The notes below the pieces were generated by a model, which saw nothing but the letters and a program-made list of their open reading frames with translations, was not told the origin of the DNA and did not search any database. Positions 8,388-15,835 of a stretch of 41,416 nt of DNA are shown in pieces. The stretch lies in NCBI GenBank assembly GCA_001940825.1, contig MSGT01000023.1, positions 1-41,416 on the forward strand, given 5' to 3'. Numbering within the stretch: position 1 is the stretch's first letter; the number at the start of each line of letters is the position of its first letter. The position numbers were made by a program, and so were the translations under genes. The stretch is from Sphaerochaeta sp. Phil3. Its GTDB lineage: Bacteria; Spirochaetota; Spirochaetia; Sphaerochaetales; Sphaerochaetaceae.

Positions 8388-9796
8388 CTTGTCCTCCCCA
8401 TGATCTCCCTTATCTTCTGTATGTCGAACGGACCTTCGGGCATCGAGTCTCCGAGGTCCTCGTCTATGTACTCTTCGCGGATATGTCTGATCCCATCCTC
8501 GTCCATCAGAACAAGGAGGATCCTGGCATCGTCTTCGTCCGGTCTCTTCGATGCCACGACCGAACACCTGTACGCCCCCTTCGTCCCTTGGACTGAATCG
8601 ACGATGCAGTCCGAAAGGTCCATTCCGAACTCCCTTGAGAACTCGGCCTTGCGGACCTTCTGTTCAAGGTTGCGACCGATGGCCCAGAACCCTTCCCTTC
8701 TCAGCCCCACGGAATCGGGGCCTATCCAATCGACGATGCGGCGCCTCTTCAGGGCCCTCAGTCTCTGGACGACCTCCATGTAGCCCTTGGGATCCATTGC
8801 CGCAAGCGCATGCTGGGGTATGGTCCTTCCGTATTTGGGATCCTCCCTGGACATGGCGAGGATCCTTCTGTCCATGTCGCAGAATCCGACCTCGCCGGCC
8901 TTCGAGGCGATGGTCCTGAGCTCTTCGTCCCAGTTGACCCTTCCCTTCTGTCTGGTGAGGATACGCATCGCAGCCTTCCTTGCACCGACCTTCACGAACG
9001 TCGATGGAAGCCTGAGAAGGCCTTTGCGTCCTTTTCTGGACACGACTATGTGCACGTGTGCATGCGCCGTGTTGTGATGCGTGACGGCGAACCATCTCAG
9101 AGGCTCCCCCAGCTTCTTCTCAAGGACCTTCATGAAACCGGCTGCAAGCAGACCTATGTCCACGCCTTGGTCCTCAGGGGAGAGGACTATCTTGAATATC
9201 GGATCCGAACCCACTATGTCGGAGCAGAGCCCTGGGGTAAGCTGGATGCGGCTGTCGCCGTCGTACGTGTATGCAGGCTCAAATGCGGTGGACCTCTCCC
9301 AGTCGGGGTTGTTGTCCACCGCCGCCTCCGGGCGCACAAGGTATCCGATGAGCCCTGTGTTGTAGGCGGTGTTGTCGATCCTGCCTTTGTCGAAATATGC
9401 AGCCAACCTTCCGGTTCTGGAGAACCTCTGGCCAGGCTTCGTGTATCCGATCCTCACGGTGCAGCGTCTCTGGTACGTCGACTCCCTGAATCCGGCCTCC
9501 TGTCTGGCCTGGGTTCTGGAGATCTTCCTGAACCCTGTTGGCTGTACCCTGCGCCCAGGAGCCGTCACCCCCACCGTCCAGACATCCCTGCCTTTCCTGG
9601 GGTTTTCCATGCGTGGAGGTGCGATGCGCCTCATGGCCGCCGACGGCCTTTTTCCATACGGATATGCGCTGACCCATGCAGCCGCCTTCGGGCACTTTGA
9701 CTTCGAAACGCCCTTGGTCCTTGCAAAATCGACGCCCTCCTTCAGAAGGACGCCTTCGCGGAGGTCCACCCCTCCGTTGAAACCTATGCCTTCCAT
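8381..9796 (-). CDS. Conjugative relaxase, MOB-P/DUF3363-like
   Basis: A 471-residue protein from the ATG at 9796, which follows GGGAAG; another ATG at 9808 is possible but has a worse ribosome site. The central part shows the relaxase three-histidine region THHNTAHAHVHI, preceded by FKIVLSPEDQGVDI, a layout seen in the DUF3363/VirD2-like relaxases of the IncP/Ti lineage. An upstream tyrosine-rich block (AAYFDKGRID, TGLIGYLVR) is where the nicking tyrosine should lie. The N-terminal 90 residues are very basic and probably bind DNA. The enzyme would nick one strand at oriT and pilot it to VirD4, whose gene overlaps its 3' end. It sits between virB4 and virD4, an unusual place for a relaxase gene. 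The oriT was not identified. Confidence 0.84.
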   Translation of the reverse strand: MEGIGFNGGVDLREGVLLKEGVDFARTKGVSKSKCPKAAAWVSAYPYGKRPSAAMRRIAPPRMENPRKGRDVWTVGVTAPGRRVQPTGFRKISRTQARQEAGFRESTYQRRCTVRIGYTKPGQRFSRTGRLAAYFDKGRIDNTAYNTGLIGYLVRPEAAVDNNPDWERSTAFEPAYTYDGDSRIQLTPGLCSDIVGSDPIFKIVLSPEDQGVDIGLLAAGFMKVLEKKLGEPLRWFAVTHHNTAHAHVHIVVSRKGRKGLLRLPSTFVKVGARKAAMRILTRQKGRVNWDEELRTIASKAGEVGFCDMDRRILAMSREDPKYGRTIPQHALAAMDPKGYMEVVQRLRALKRRRIVDWIGPDSVGLRREGFWAIGRNLEQKVRKAEFSREFGMDLSDCIVDSVQGTKGAYRCSVVASKRPDEDDARILLVLMDEDGIRHIREEYIDEDLGDSMPEGPFDIQKIREIMGRTRC

Positions 9797-9797
9797 G

Positions 9798-12140
9798 CTA
9801 CTTCCCATCCCTTGCTATCCTTTCCAGCTGGTAGGAATCCACGCAGAAATCCACGAGGGCCGAGCCTTCGGCCTGCTGGATGAAATAGTCCCGCTTGCGT
9901 CGTGCATTCCCTATGAGCTCGATTTCGCTGTCGGTCACACCCATGCGCTTGTACGCCTCCCTGATGGCCTCCGCACCTTCGCCCCTGAGTTCAGGGTTCG
10001 CAAGATATATCTTTGTATGACATGAAGTCAAAAACTCCTCCGGATCGTCTATGTCGTTTATGTTCTGTATGGCCATGACGACGAAGACCCGTTTCTTTCT
10101 GAGGGTCTTGAGCCATTCCTTTATCTTCGCTCGGAACACCTTGTGGTTCAGAAAGAGCCACGCTTCGTCCAACACCAGAAGCGTAGGCTTCGGGTCGGTG
10201 TCGAACAGCTCGTCCATGCGGGAGAAGATGAACGCAAGGGCCGGGAAGACCGCGATGTCGCCCATCGACATCAGGGCGTTCATCTCGATCATCGTCTTCT
10301 GCCCGAACGAGCGGTTGTCGAAGGAGTCCCTCTCGCCTCCGAAAAGGTGCGCCAGCAGCGCATTGTCCAATATCCTCCTCAGAGCGGGGATGGCCGGCGA
10401 GTCCGGATGCCGTCCGTTTAGCCTTTCGACGAACCTCTCCAAAGTGGGGACGCTTTCGTCCCAGGCGTCGACTACCTCGGCTATTGCTGCGGACACTTCG
10501 CTCGTGACCTCCGTCCCTGCGGCGGCGACCGTCAGCTCCAGCCACGATTTGGCCTCGTACGGCTTGGTCTTTATCCTCGAAAGGGGCATGAACGACAGAG
10601 GCGAATCCTCGGCTCCCGGTATGTATATCGCACCGCCTGAGCGTTCGCAGATGTTCCTGAAGCTCTGGTCCTTGTCGAAGAGTATCACCCTGGATCCGGG
10701 GTATCTGGCCCACTGAGACCCCATCAGAGAAAGGAACACCGACTTTCCGCCTCCCGTGGATCCTACTATGAACGTATGACCGATGTCGTCCTTGGGGCCG
10801 TTGAGGTTCAGATAGTACAGCTCCCTTGTGGAGAGGCGGCCGATCATGTGGGGCCAGCCGATGCCTGTGAGCATCTGAAGGTACTGGTCCCTGTCCGCTC
10901 CATGGTACACGCTCGTGAAGGGTACTATGTGCGAGATGTTGCTTGCCGTGACAAGGGGTCTCCTGCGTCCGGAGAGGCTGTCCCCCGGAAGGCTCGACCT
11001 CCATGCCTGGAAGTTCGAGTACATCGTCTCCTCTATGGCGTCGAAGCCCGTGGCTGCAAGCGATTCATGGACCCTCTGGACCTTCTTCCTGAGTCCGTCC
11101 ACGGTGTCGTCCCATACGAGGATGGTGCTCGTCATCTCCCCCAGGGTCTCCCCGTGGGCGAGCTGGACGAGGACCTCTTCGACAGCATTGGAGTCCACGA
11201 CGGCCTGTGTGTCTATGTTCGTGGACTCGCGTCCCGAACTCTGTTCGTACATTATGCTCTTCCAGCTCTTCTGGCTGGACTTGTACTGGGTGCGGAGCTT
11301 CTTCGCCTTGTCCTGGCTCTCCCGGTTGTTGTTCGGAATCCATCTGGTGGTCCATCTGAAACGGAACGGAAGCGTCAGCACCTGGGCCAGTATCCCCGGA
11401 TACGTGGCGCTGGGGAAGTCGTTGAGGGTGAGGACCTGAAGGAACCTGCCTCCGTAGGAAAGGGGTTTGCCCTTGTCCATCTCCATCGTGGACAGGAACT
11501 CGCTGAACTCCCCCATCCCCTGCTCCGGACACCTGTAGCTTCTGTACTCCATGTTCGTCACGAACTTCAGGAACGTCATTATGCTGTGTTCGGGGGCCGG
11601 CATACCTCCGTCCTCTTCGACGCAGCGCAGCGGTTCTATCACGGCCTGGGCCGTCCTCATCGCGCTCTCCATCTCCATGAAGACCTCGTCGGCCCTTCTT
11701 CTCGATTCCGGCTCTATGCCGTTCTCATCCAGCTTGACCGCCACCTTGCAGCAGCAGTACGCAAGGTTCACGAGGCTCTGCGTCACATCCGAGAAGAGCC
11801 CGATCCTATGCCTTTCGACCTCAAGGTCCCCTTCCGTCATGTTGATCTCACCCGAAACCTCCGGGTCTATCGCCATCCTGAGGGGGACCCTATGGATGCA
11901 GAACCAGTAGGAGCTCTTGACGTCCCTCTGTCCGTCCGTCTTCCTATGGAAGGCCTGTGCGACCGAACTGGAGACCTCCTCCGCCTGCACTGGAGAAAGG
12001 GACACGTCCGGATACGTCACATGCCAGCACTTGAGAAGGGACCAGTCCTTCGTGAGGATGGTCCCGTCACTGTAGAGCTCCTGATACGGAAGACCCTGCG
12101 CCACGGTCTCCGCCGCAGCCTTCCTGTTTCCAAACAACAC
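9798..12140 (-). CDS. virB4: VirB4/TrbE-type T4SS ATPase
   Basis: A 780-residue ATPase. The C-terminal motor domain has the Walker A motif FIVGSTGGGKSVFLSL near residue 460 and the Walker B motif LLVLDEAWLFLNH near residue 658, followed by VVMAIQNINDID, all typical of VirB4. The N-terminal half is the CagE/TrbE/VirB domain that binds the inner-membrane complex. VirB4 supplies energy for pilin extraction and substrate movement and docks with VirB3, which is encoded immediately upstream. The start is a GTG at 12140 behind GGAGGG; an out-of-frame ATG overlaps it. The stop codon is followed after one base by the relaxase start. Length and motif spacing are normal. This is one of the most certain calls in the window. 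Confidence 0.95.
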   Translation of the reverse strand: MLFGNRKAAAETVAQGLPYQELYSDGTILTKDWSLLKCWHVTYPDVSLSPVQAEEVSSSVAQAFHRKTDGQRDVKSSYWFCIHRVPLRMAIDPEVSGEINMTEGDLEVERHRIGLFSDVTQSLVNLAYCCCKVAVKLDENGIEPESRRRADEVFMEMESAMRTAQAVIEPLRCVEEDGGMPAPEHSIMTFLKFVTNMEYRSYRCPEQGMGEFSEFLSTMEMDKGKPLSYGGRFLQVLTLNDFPSATYPGILAQVLTLPFRFRWTTRWIPNNNRESQDKAKKLRTQYKSSQKSWKSIMYEQSSGRESTNIDTQAVVDSNAVEEVLVQLAHGETLGEMTSTILVWDDTVDGLRKKVQRVHESLAATGFDAIEETMYSNFQAWRSSLPGDSLSGRRRPLVTASNISHIVPFTSVYHGADRDQYLQMLTGIGWPHMIGRLSTRELYYLNLNGPKDDIGHTFIVGSTGGGKSVFLSLMGSQWARYPGSRVILFDKDQSFRNICERSGGAIYIPGAEDSPLSFMPLSRIKTKPYEAKSWLELTVAAAGTEVTSEVSAAIAEVVDAWDESVPTLERFVERLNGRHPDSPAIPALRRILDNALLAHLFGGERDSFDNRSFGQKTMIEMNALMSMGDIAVFPALAFIFSRMDELFDTDPKPTLLVLDEAWLFLNHKVFRAKIKEWLKTLRKKRVFVVMAIQNINDIDDPEEFLTSCHTKIYLANPELRGEGAEAIREAYKRMGVTDSEIELIGNARRKRDYFIQQAEGSALVDFCVDSYQLERIARDGK

Positions 12141-12149
12141 ATGTCCCTC

Positions 12150-12395
12150 CTATGGTTCCAGATGGACCTTCTCCTTCATCGCATCGATGAAGTAGAGGAT
12201 CCAATACTCGTCCTTTTCATACTTGGCCTTCACGAAAAGATGCCAGACCAGACCCAGCGGCAGAAGATACCAGAGCCAGCCTGTGGCAAGCCACACGACG
12301 AGCCCGATGACATAGCCGATGCACACGATCCTTATAGGAGCGCCCATCGAGTACGTGTGCTTCGTCAGCGCCTTCGCGAACGGACTCGTCCTCAT
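12150..12395 (-). CDS. virB3: VirB3/TrbD-like inner-membrane protein
   Basis: An 81-residue protein with a hydrophobic hairpin at about residues 21-54, split by a GWLWYLLP segment, and a charged C-terminal tail (KAKYEKDEYWILYF). Size, two closely spaced membrane segments, the short N-terminus FAKALTKHTYSMGAP and the position directly upstream of virB4 all match VirB3. The ATG overlaps the stop of the preceding gene (ATGA). VirB3 anchors VirB4 in the membrane and is essential in classical systems. Sequence conservation in this family is low, so the call rests on architecture and synteny. Confidence 0.75.
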   Translation of the reverse strand: MRTSPFAKALTKHTYSMGAPIRIVCIGYVIGLVVWLATGWLWYLLPLGLVWHLFVKAKYEKDEYWILYFIDAMKEKVHLEP

Positions 12396-12805
12396 GAGAC
12401 AACCCCCAGAAGAGCGAGGACCCCTACGCTTCCGAAGGCGACGACCCCTACATGGAGCAGGAGCTTCAGAAAGCACCTCTTCATGCCTTTTGGATTGCTG
12501 TCCTCGTTCATGTAGGCATGAAGCAGCTCGATGGCGAACTTGAGCGCAAAAAGGCTTCCGGCCACGACCCCGACTATCATCTGGTTGTAGAACGAGAACA
12601 CTCCTTTGAACGGGTTCTCGACGAGCGCGAGCCCTCCTGCGTTGGACTCTAGGCGGAACACCTGCGAATCCAGGGCGGACCTTCCATAGGACGGGGCGTT
12701 GACGCTGGTCGATGAGAAATCCTTGAAGCTGGACCTGCAGAATACGGGCGACGCCGCAAGGAGCAGGACCAGAAGCATCGCTGCGATGGACTTGGACCTA
12801 AGCAT
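12392..12805 (-). CDS. Second pilin-like (VirB2-like) membrane protein
   Basis: A 137-residue protein with a signal peptide (SIAAMLLVLLLAASPVFC), a polar 40-residue stretch, then two membrane segments at about residues 76-96 and 113-135 separated by a short charged loop (EDSNPKGMKRC). This signal-plus-hairpin plan is the one of VirB2 pilins and is shared by the next gene upstream, although the two proteins share little sequence beyond an N-PKG / N-LKK loop. The ATG at 12805 follows GGAGGAG. It is separated from virB2 by two stem-loops and overlaps virB3 by 4 nt. It may be a minor pilin or a VirB2 homologue used in another assembly state. A general membrane component of the T4SS is the alternative. 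Confidence 0.55.
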   Translation of the reverse strand: MLRSKSIAAMLLVLLLAASPVFCRSSFKDFSSTSVNAPSYGRSALDSQVFRLESNAGGLALVENPFKGVFSFYNQMIVGVVAGSLFALKFAIELLHAYMNEDSNPKGMKRCFLKLLLHVGVVAFGSVGVLALLGVVS

Positions 12806-12824
12806 GAATCTCCTCCTTTCCGTC

Positions 12825-12846
12825 GGACGCGGAATCCTCCGCATCC
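12825..12846 (-). other. Stem-loop 2 after the pilin gene
   Basis: On the minus strand GGATGCGGA and TCCGCGTCC form a 9-bp stem around a GGAT loop. One pair is G-U in the minus-strand RNA but would be a C-A mismatch in plus-strand RNA, so the structure fits transcription of the T4SS operon. It lies directly downstream of a second perfect hairpin (12857-12879). Tandem stems behind a pilin gene often protect the pilin mRNA or partly terminate transcription. Confidence 0.6.
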
Positions 12847-12856
12847 AGCGGAAAAG

Positions 12857-12879
12857 GACGGGGAGAAGGACTCCCCGTC
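12857..12879 (-). terminator. Stem-loop 1 after the pilin gene, likely attenuator
   Basis: A perfect 9-bp stem (GACGGGGAG / CTCCCCGTC) with a 5-nt loop starts 6 nt after the virB2 stop codon. On the minus strand it is followed by CTTTTCC, a short, imperfect U-tract, so it could stop part of the transcripts and allow more pilin than downstream ATPase to be made. mRNA stabilisation is the alternative role. Confidence 0.6.
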
Positions 12880-12885
12880 GGTTCC

Positions 12886-13272
12886 TCAGAGCTTCGCCAC
12901 CACGGCTCCCGTAAGGCCTGTGAAGAAGTCCTTGCTCGCCGTACCGTCATCGGCCGTCACCGAACCAAAGACGTAGTTGACGATGAAAAGGAAGCTCGCA
13001 AGGATCGCCACATTGAGCACGAGCGTTCCGATGGCCTTCTTCAAAGCGTTCGGATCCTCGGAGGAGTGCCTTACGGCTCCGAAGATGTCCATTGCGGCCT
13101 TGATGAGGACGTAGCCTCCTGCGAAGATGCCGACGATGAGGTTGACGGCCTTGCTTACAAAGCTCAAGTCGAGCTTCGTGCCGTTCGTCTCAAGAGTGGC
13201 GGTTGCGAAAAGCGGTGATGCGAGGATCGCCATCACCAACATCACGAAGAGGATTTTCCTTCCCTTTGTCAT
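12886..13272 (-). CDS. virB2: VirB2-like conjugative pilin precursor
   Basis: A 128-residue protein with a signal peptide (KILFVMLVMAILASPLFATA, cleavage likely near ATA), then a first membrane segment at about residues 35-58 (VNLIVGIFAGGYVLIKA), a short polar loop with the basic sequence NALKKAIG, and a second membrane segment at 84-104. This is the standard layout of VirB2/TrbC pilins, which form the pilus with phospholipid. It follows the traF peptidase gene, whose product processes TrbC in the IncP system. The ATG at 13272 has AGGAG 6 nt upstream. Two strong stem-loops follow the stop. The C-terminal tail after the second membrane segment is longer than in many pilins and might be trimmed. 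Confidence 0.74.
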   Translation of the reverse strand: MTKGRKILFVMLVMAILASPLFATATLETNGTKLDLSFVSKAVNLIVGIFAGGYVLIKAAMDIFGAVRHSSEDPNALKKAIGTLVLNVAILASFLFIVNYVFGSVTADDGTASKDFFTGLTGAVVAKL

Positions 13273-13273
13273 A

Positions 13274-13660
13274 TCAATCTCCTGTCATTGACCACCACGG
13301 GAGCTCTCTGGACACGCAGAGAGGTATGACCCTATGGCGTATGTATTCCTTTCCGACAAGCCCGAAGTACGTGGAGTCATAGCTGTCCTCCGTTTCCCCC
13401 TGGACTTCGTACAGTCCCCCTTGTATGGACTCGACCCGCTTCAGCAGCCCCCATCGGGCCTTCACCCCGAAGCTGTCGGTCAGCGGATTGTCCAGCTCCA
13501 CCAGATCGCCGACCTCGATGTTCCAGGCAGGCAGCCTCATGTAGAGCCCGTAGGGCATCGATCGCGTCGTGTTGACCGCAAGGATCCTTCCCAGCAGCAG
13601 GACCACGACGAACAGAGCCACGACGAATGGGCCGTCCCTTGCAGGCCTTGAAAGCTTCAT
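13274..13660 (-). CDS. traF: TraF-type conjugal transfer serine peptidase (S26 family)
   Basis: A 128-residue protein with one N-terminal membrane segment (FVVALFVVVLLLGRILAVN). NTTRSMPYGLY carries the catalytic Ser of the TraF/LepB S26 family, and GLLKRVESIQG carries the catalytic Lys. HRVIPL near the end matches the third conserved box. In IncP plasmids TraF cuts and cyclises the pilin TrbC, and here the gene lies directly upstream of virB2. The ATG at 13660 follows GGGAGG and overlaps the previous stop (ATGA). The protein is at the short end for the family but both catalytic residues are present. The call is firm; pilin cyclisation is inferred from context. Confidence 0.86.
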   Translation of the reverse strand: MKLSRPARDGPFVVALFVVVLLLGRILAVNTTRSMPYGLYMRLPAWNIEVGDLVELDNPLTDSFGVKARWGLLKRVESIQGGLYEVQGETEDSYDSTYFGLVGKEYIRHRVIPLCVSRELPWWSMTGD

Positions 13661-13944
13661 GAAGCACCTCCCAGTCTGGAGAGGTAGACGAAGCCCTCCT
13701 TGTCCGGAAGCGGAAAATCCAGGTCCTTCAGATGCCTCTCCGTGGAGACCTGGAGCCTTTCGGTCCTCTGGACCAGCTCCGGGTGTCTGATGGAGAGCCA
13801 CGTCAGGTCCTTTCTGAGGGTTCTGAGGCCCTTCTCCGCATCCGTGTATGGAGGTTTTGTGTATCCGGCCTTCACGGCCAAGTACTCTTCGCTGACGCCC
13901 TTCGGGTAGAAGGGGATGTATTCGAGCAGCCTTGGATTCTTCAT
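13657..13944 (-). CDS. Small conserved-looking protein of unknown function
   Basis: A 95-residue soluble protein beginning MKNPRLLEYIPFYPKGVSEE with no membrane segment or signal. It has a possible winged-helix character (SEEYLAVKAGYTKPPYTDAEKGLRTLRKDL resembles a helix-turn-helix with a following helix), but this is weak. The ATG overlaps the upstream stop and has GAGG 5 nt before it; the stop overlaps the traF start. Tight coupling on both sides argues that it is a real gene of the transfer operon, perhaps a regulator. I do not recognise the family. Confidence 0.62.
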   Translation of the reverse strand: MKNPRLLEYIPFYPKGVSEEYLAVKAGYTKPPYTDAEKGLRTLRKDLTWLSIRHPELVQRTERLQVSTERHLKDLDFPLPDKEGFVYLSRLGGAS

Positions 13945-14417
13945 TTGGTCCTCGACCCCCTTGTCTGGCAGGCTCTTCCGAACCTGTGCTCCTCGATGCC
14001 CGACCTGAGGGCCGCGAACCTGCGTGCGACATCGGTCGAGGCCTTTCTGTCGAAGAGCCCTGAGAACGGAAGCACCGTACGGAAGTTCCTTCCGCAGACC
14101 TCCTTCAGGTCCGCAGGTATCTCGCTCGCCGCACCCATGCCTTCCAGGACCGCGACGGACTCGATGTCCTTCAGACGCTCGTCAAAGGCGCGCATGAGGC
14201 TGTCGGAAAGGATTTGCGTTCCGAGAAGCTCCGCCCTGACCATGCTTGAAGGGACGAGGGAGAACACGCCGACGGCCTTCACTCCGCATCTGTCTGCTAT
14301 GTGGCATGCGTAGTCCACGACGTCCCGGCACAGTTCAATGGCCGTTTCGGAGGACATTCCGGCGAAGCGGATGCGTCTGAAATCGCAGAAGACTATGGTC
14401 GATTGGATTCTGTTCAT
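13941..14417 (-). CDS. Unknown protein in the transfer operon
   Basis: A 158-residue soluble protein starting MNRIQSTIVFCDFRRIRFA. It alternates strands and helices (TIVFCDF, AVGVFSLVPSS, SVAVLEGMG), as in a small alpha/beta fold, but has no motif I can assign. The ATG at 14417 follows GGAGG and overlaps the upstream stop, and its own stop overlaps the next start. The arginine-rich tail could bind nucleic acid. The function is unknown; operon position suggests a link to conjugation or its control. Confidence 0.62.
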   Translation of the reverse strand: MNRIQSTIVFCDFRRIRFAGMSSETAIELCRDVVDYACHIADRCGVKAVGVFSLVPSSMVRAELLGTQILSDSLMRAFDERLKDIESVAVLEGMGAASEIPADLKEVCGRNFRTVLPFSGLFDRKASTDVARRFAALRSGIEEHRFGRACQTRGSRTK

Positions 14418-15040
14418 GCCTTCGACCTCCTGGGTGCGACCCTTTCGCGTCCGATTGTCCTGCGCGAGTCGAGGGAGAAATCGATTCTCTCTCCGTACAT
14501 GGACTCGAACTCCCTGAGGATCCCCATGGAGCCCTTCATCCGATAGCCCGATCCCGGAATCGTGAACCATACGAGTCCGTAGTCGGCCTCGGAGGCCCCC
14601 TTGGCGCAGAGGAAACCCCACTCCGCAACGTCCCTAAGGCGCAGTGCGTATGTGTCGTACCAATCGACGCAGGAGAGCCTTTCGATGCCGTCGGCATCGA
14701 GCCTGCCTCCCGAACAGCCGTATGTACGGAGGACGAAGGATCCTCCTGCCTTCAGGACCGCCTTCGCTGCATGCAGGGTCTCGAATGAGACGGCCACGCA
14801 GCCTTCGATGTCCTCGAACCCTCCGAGCCCCTTCGTCTTGAAAAGCTCGTCGATTCTCCTAAGGGCCGCCGAAGCATCCCTCCTGGAACCTACGGCGACG
14901 TAGCCGGAGCCTTTCGCCGGACGTGCACGGAGAACCCCATCGTTTCCTTTGATGGAGACGAAGGTGCATGGCACATACGCCACGGCATCGGTTGTTCTGC
15001 AGAGAAGGTCGTCGATGTCAATACCAAAATTCCGTTCCAT
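14414..15040 (-). CDS. Unknown protein, first gene of the T4SS operon
   Basis: A 208-residue soluble protein starting MERNFGIDIDDLLCRTTDAV, with a basic C-terminus (RRTIGRERVAPRRSKA). Glycine-rich blocks such as GSGYVAVGSRRDASAAL and an alpha/beta pattern are seen, but no family is recognised. No Shine-Dalgarno sequence precedes the ATG. A -10-like TACCAT lies 8 nt upstream, so the transcript may be leaderless or nearly so, as for three other genes here. As promoter-proximal gene of the operon it could be regulatory. The AbiE pair starts divergently about 200 nt away. Confidence 0.6.
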   Translation of the reverse strand: MERNFGIDIDDLLCRTTDAVAYVPCTFVSIKGNDGVLRARPAKGSGYVAVGSRRDASAALRRIDELFKTKGLGGFEDIEGCVAVSFETLHAAKAVLKAGGSFVLRTYGCSGGRLDADGIERLSCVDWYDTYALRLRDVAEWGFLCAKGASEADYGLVWFTIPGSGYRMKGSMGILREFESMYGERIDFSLDSRRTIGRERVAPRRSKA

Positions 15041-15119
15041 TTGAGAAAATGGTACGTCTAAGGCATTTTTTTCCCAAACAAACTGCGATTTTCCTCATAG
15101 CCACATACGTTTTTTTTCA

Positions 15120-15158
15120 ATCAAAAGGCAAAATAGACCGTTTTGCAGGGGCTTTGAT
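15120..15158. other. Imperfect nested inverted repeat between the T4SS operon and abiE
   Basis: ATCAAAAG and CTTTGAT flank an inner pair GCAAAA / TTTTGC with a 7-nt loop. The surrounding bases 15041-15180 are A/T-rich and contain no gene. It may be an operator for the divergent T4SS operon or a remnant of the insertion that brought in abiE. Confidence 0.35.
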
Positions 15159-15179
15159 GTGCATCCAACGTTTTTTTGG

Positions 15180-15208
15180 TTGACAAATACACATTATTTT
15201 CTTCTAAT
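15180..15208 (+). promoter_or_regulatory. abiE promoter
   Basis: A perfect -35 box TTGACA (15180-15185) is separated by 17 nt from a -10-like TCTAAT (15203-15208). TAATTT two bases further on is an alternative -10. The abiEi ATG follows about 33 nt downstream with an AAGGAG ribosome site. This is the most canonical promoter in the window, as expected for a module that must work in new hosts. Confidence 0.75.
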
Positions 15209-15217
15209 TTAATGTGT
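15189..15217. promoter_or_regulatory. Inverted repeat operator over the abiE promoter
   Basis: ACACATTA (15189-15196) and TAATGTGT (15210-15217) form a perfect 8-bp inverted repeat with a 13-nt spacer covering the -10 box. AbiEi antitoxins repress their own promoter by binding inverted repeats, so this is the likely AbiEi operator. Confidence 0.65.
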
Positions 15218-15241
15218 GACTGTCAAAGCAAGGAGAAAAGC

Positions 15242-15835
15242 ATGAATGCCAAGGAGAAAATCGAAGAACTGATGAAAACATCGAAGGATGGTACGATCAC
15301 CTCTGCACAGGTGACGGAAGCCGGACTACATCGAAGCGTTTTGCAGAAGCTTGTCAGTAGCGGCGAGGTATACCGCTTCGGGCGAGGACTGTATGTGCAA
15401 AGCAGTACATGGGAGGACGATTTTCATCTTTTGCAGCGCAGATATGGACGAGGAATCTACTCACACGACACCGCGCTGTATCTGTTGGGCTACTCAGACC
15501 GAACCCCGGCGAAATATACGATGACCTTTCCCAAGGGCTACAACGCCCCGTCCCTGAAGGATGCGAACCTAATAGTCAAGCGTATAGTGCCGGAGAACTA
15601 CGAGTTCGGCGAAACCGAAATCGAGTCTCCCTCAGGCAACCCGATTCGCGTCTACGATTTGGAACGGACGCTGTGCGATGTTCTGCGCGGCAAAGGCAGT
15701 GATGTTCAGATCGTCGGAGAAGCCATGAAACGCTATGCAGCATCCAAGGATAAGAACATGCACAAACTGATGCAGTACGCAGACCTGCTTCGCGTGAAAC
15801 CTAAGGTGCTGCGATACCTGGAGGTACTGCTATGA
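15242..15835 (+). CDS. abiEi: AbiEi-type antitoxin and autorepressor
   Basis: A 197-residue protein. The N-terminus (KEKIEELMKTSKDGTITSAQ, then GLHRSVLQKLVSSGEVYRFG and RGLYV) is the winged-helix domain of AbiEi; the C-terminal domain contains HDTALYLLGYSDR, PKGYN and YDLERTLCDVLR, all typical of the family. AbiEi neutralises AbiEii and represses the operon. The ATG at 15242 has AAGGAG upstream; an in-frame extension to 15176 would run through the promoter and is rejected. The stop overlaps the abiEii start (ATGA). Base composition and codon choice differ from the T4SS genes, which suggests separate acquisition. In this context the pair probably stabilises the element or protects the host from phage. 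Confidence 0.9.
   Translation: MNAKEKIEELMKTSKDGTITSAQVTEAGLHRSVLQKLVSSGEVYRFGRGLYVQSSTWEDDFHLLQRRYGRGIYSHDTALYLLGYSDRTPAKYTMTFPKGYNAPSLKDANLIVKRIVPENYEFGETEIESPSGNPIRVYDLERTLCDVLRGKGSDVQIVGEAMKRYAASKDKNMHKLMQYADLLRVKPKVLRYLEVLL

Noticed and set aside
5399-9808. A defined oriT near the relaxase
   Set aside because: The only intergenic stem here (5409-5431) lacks a recognisable nick site, so no oriT is called.
10776-12515. 579-codon plus-strand open frame opposite virB4 and virB3
   Set aside because: Antisense to certain genes, low-complexity composition and no recognisable motif.
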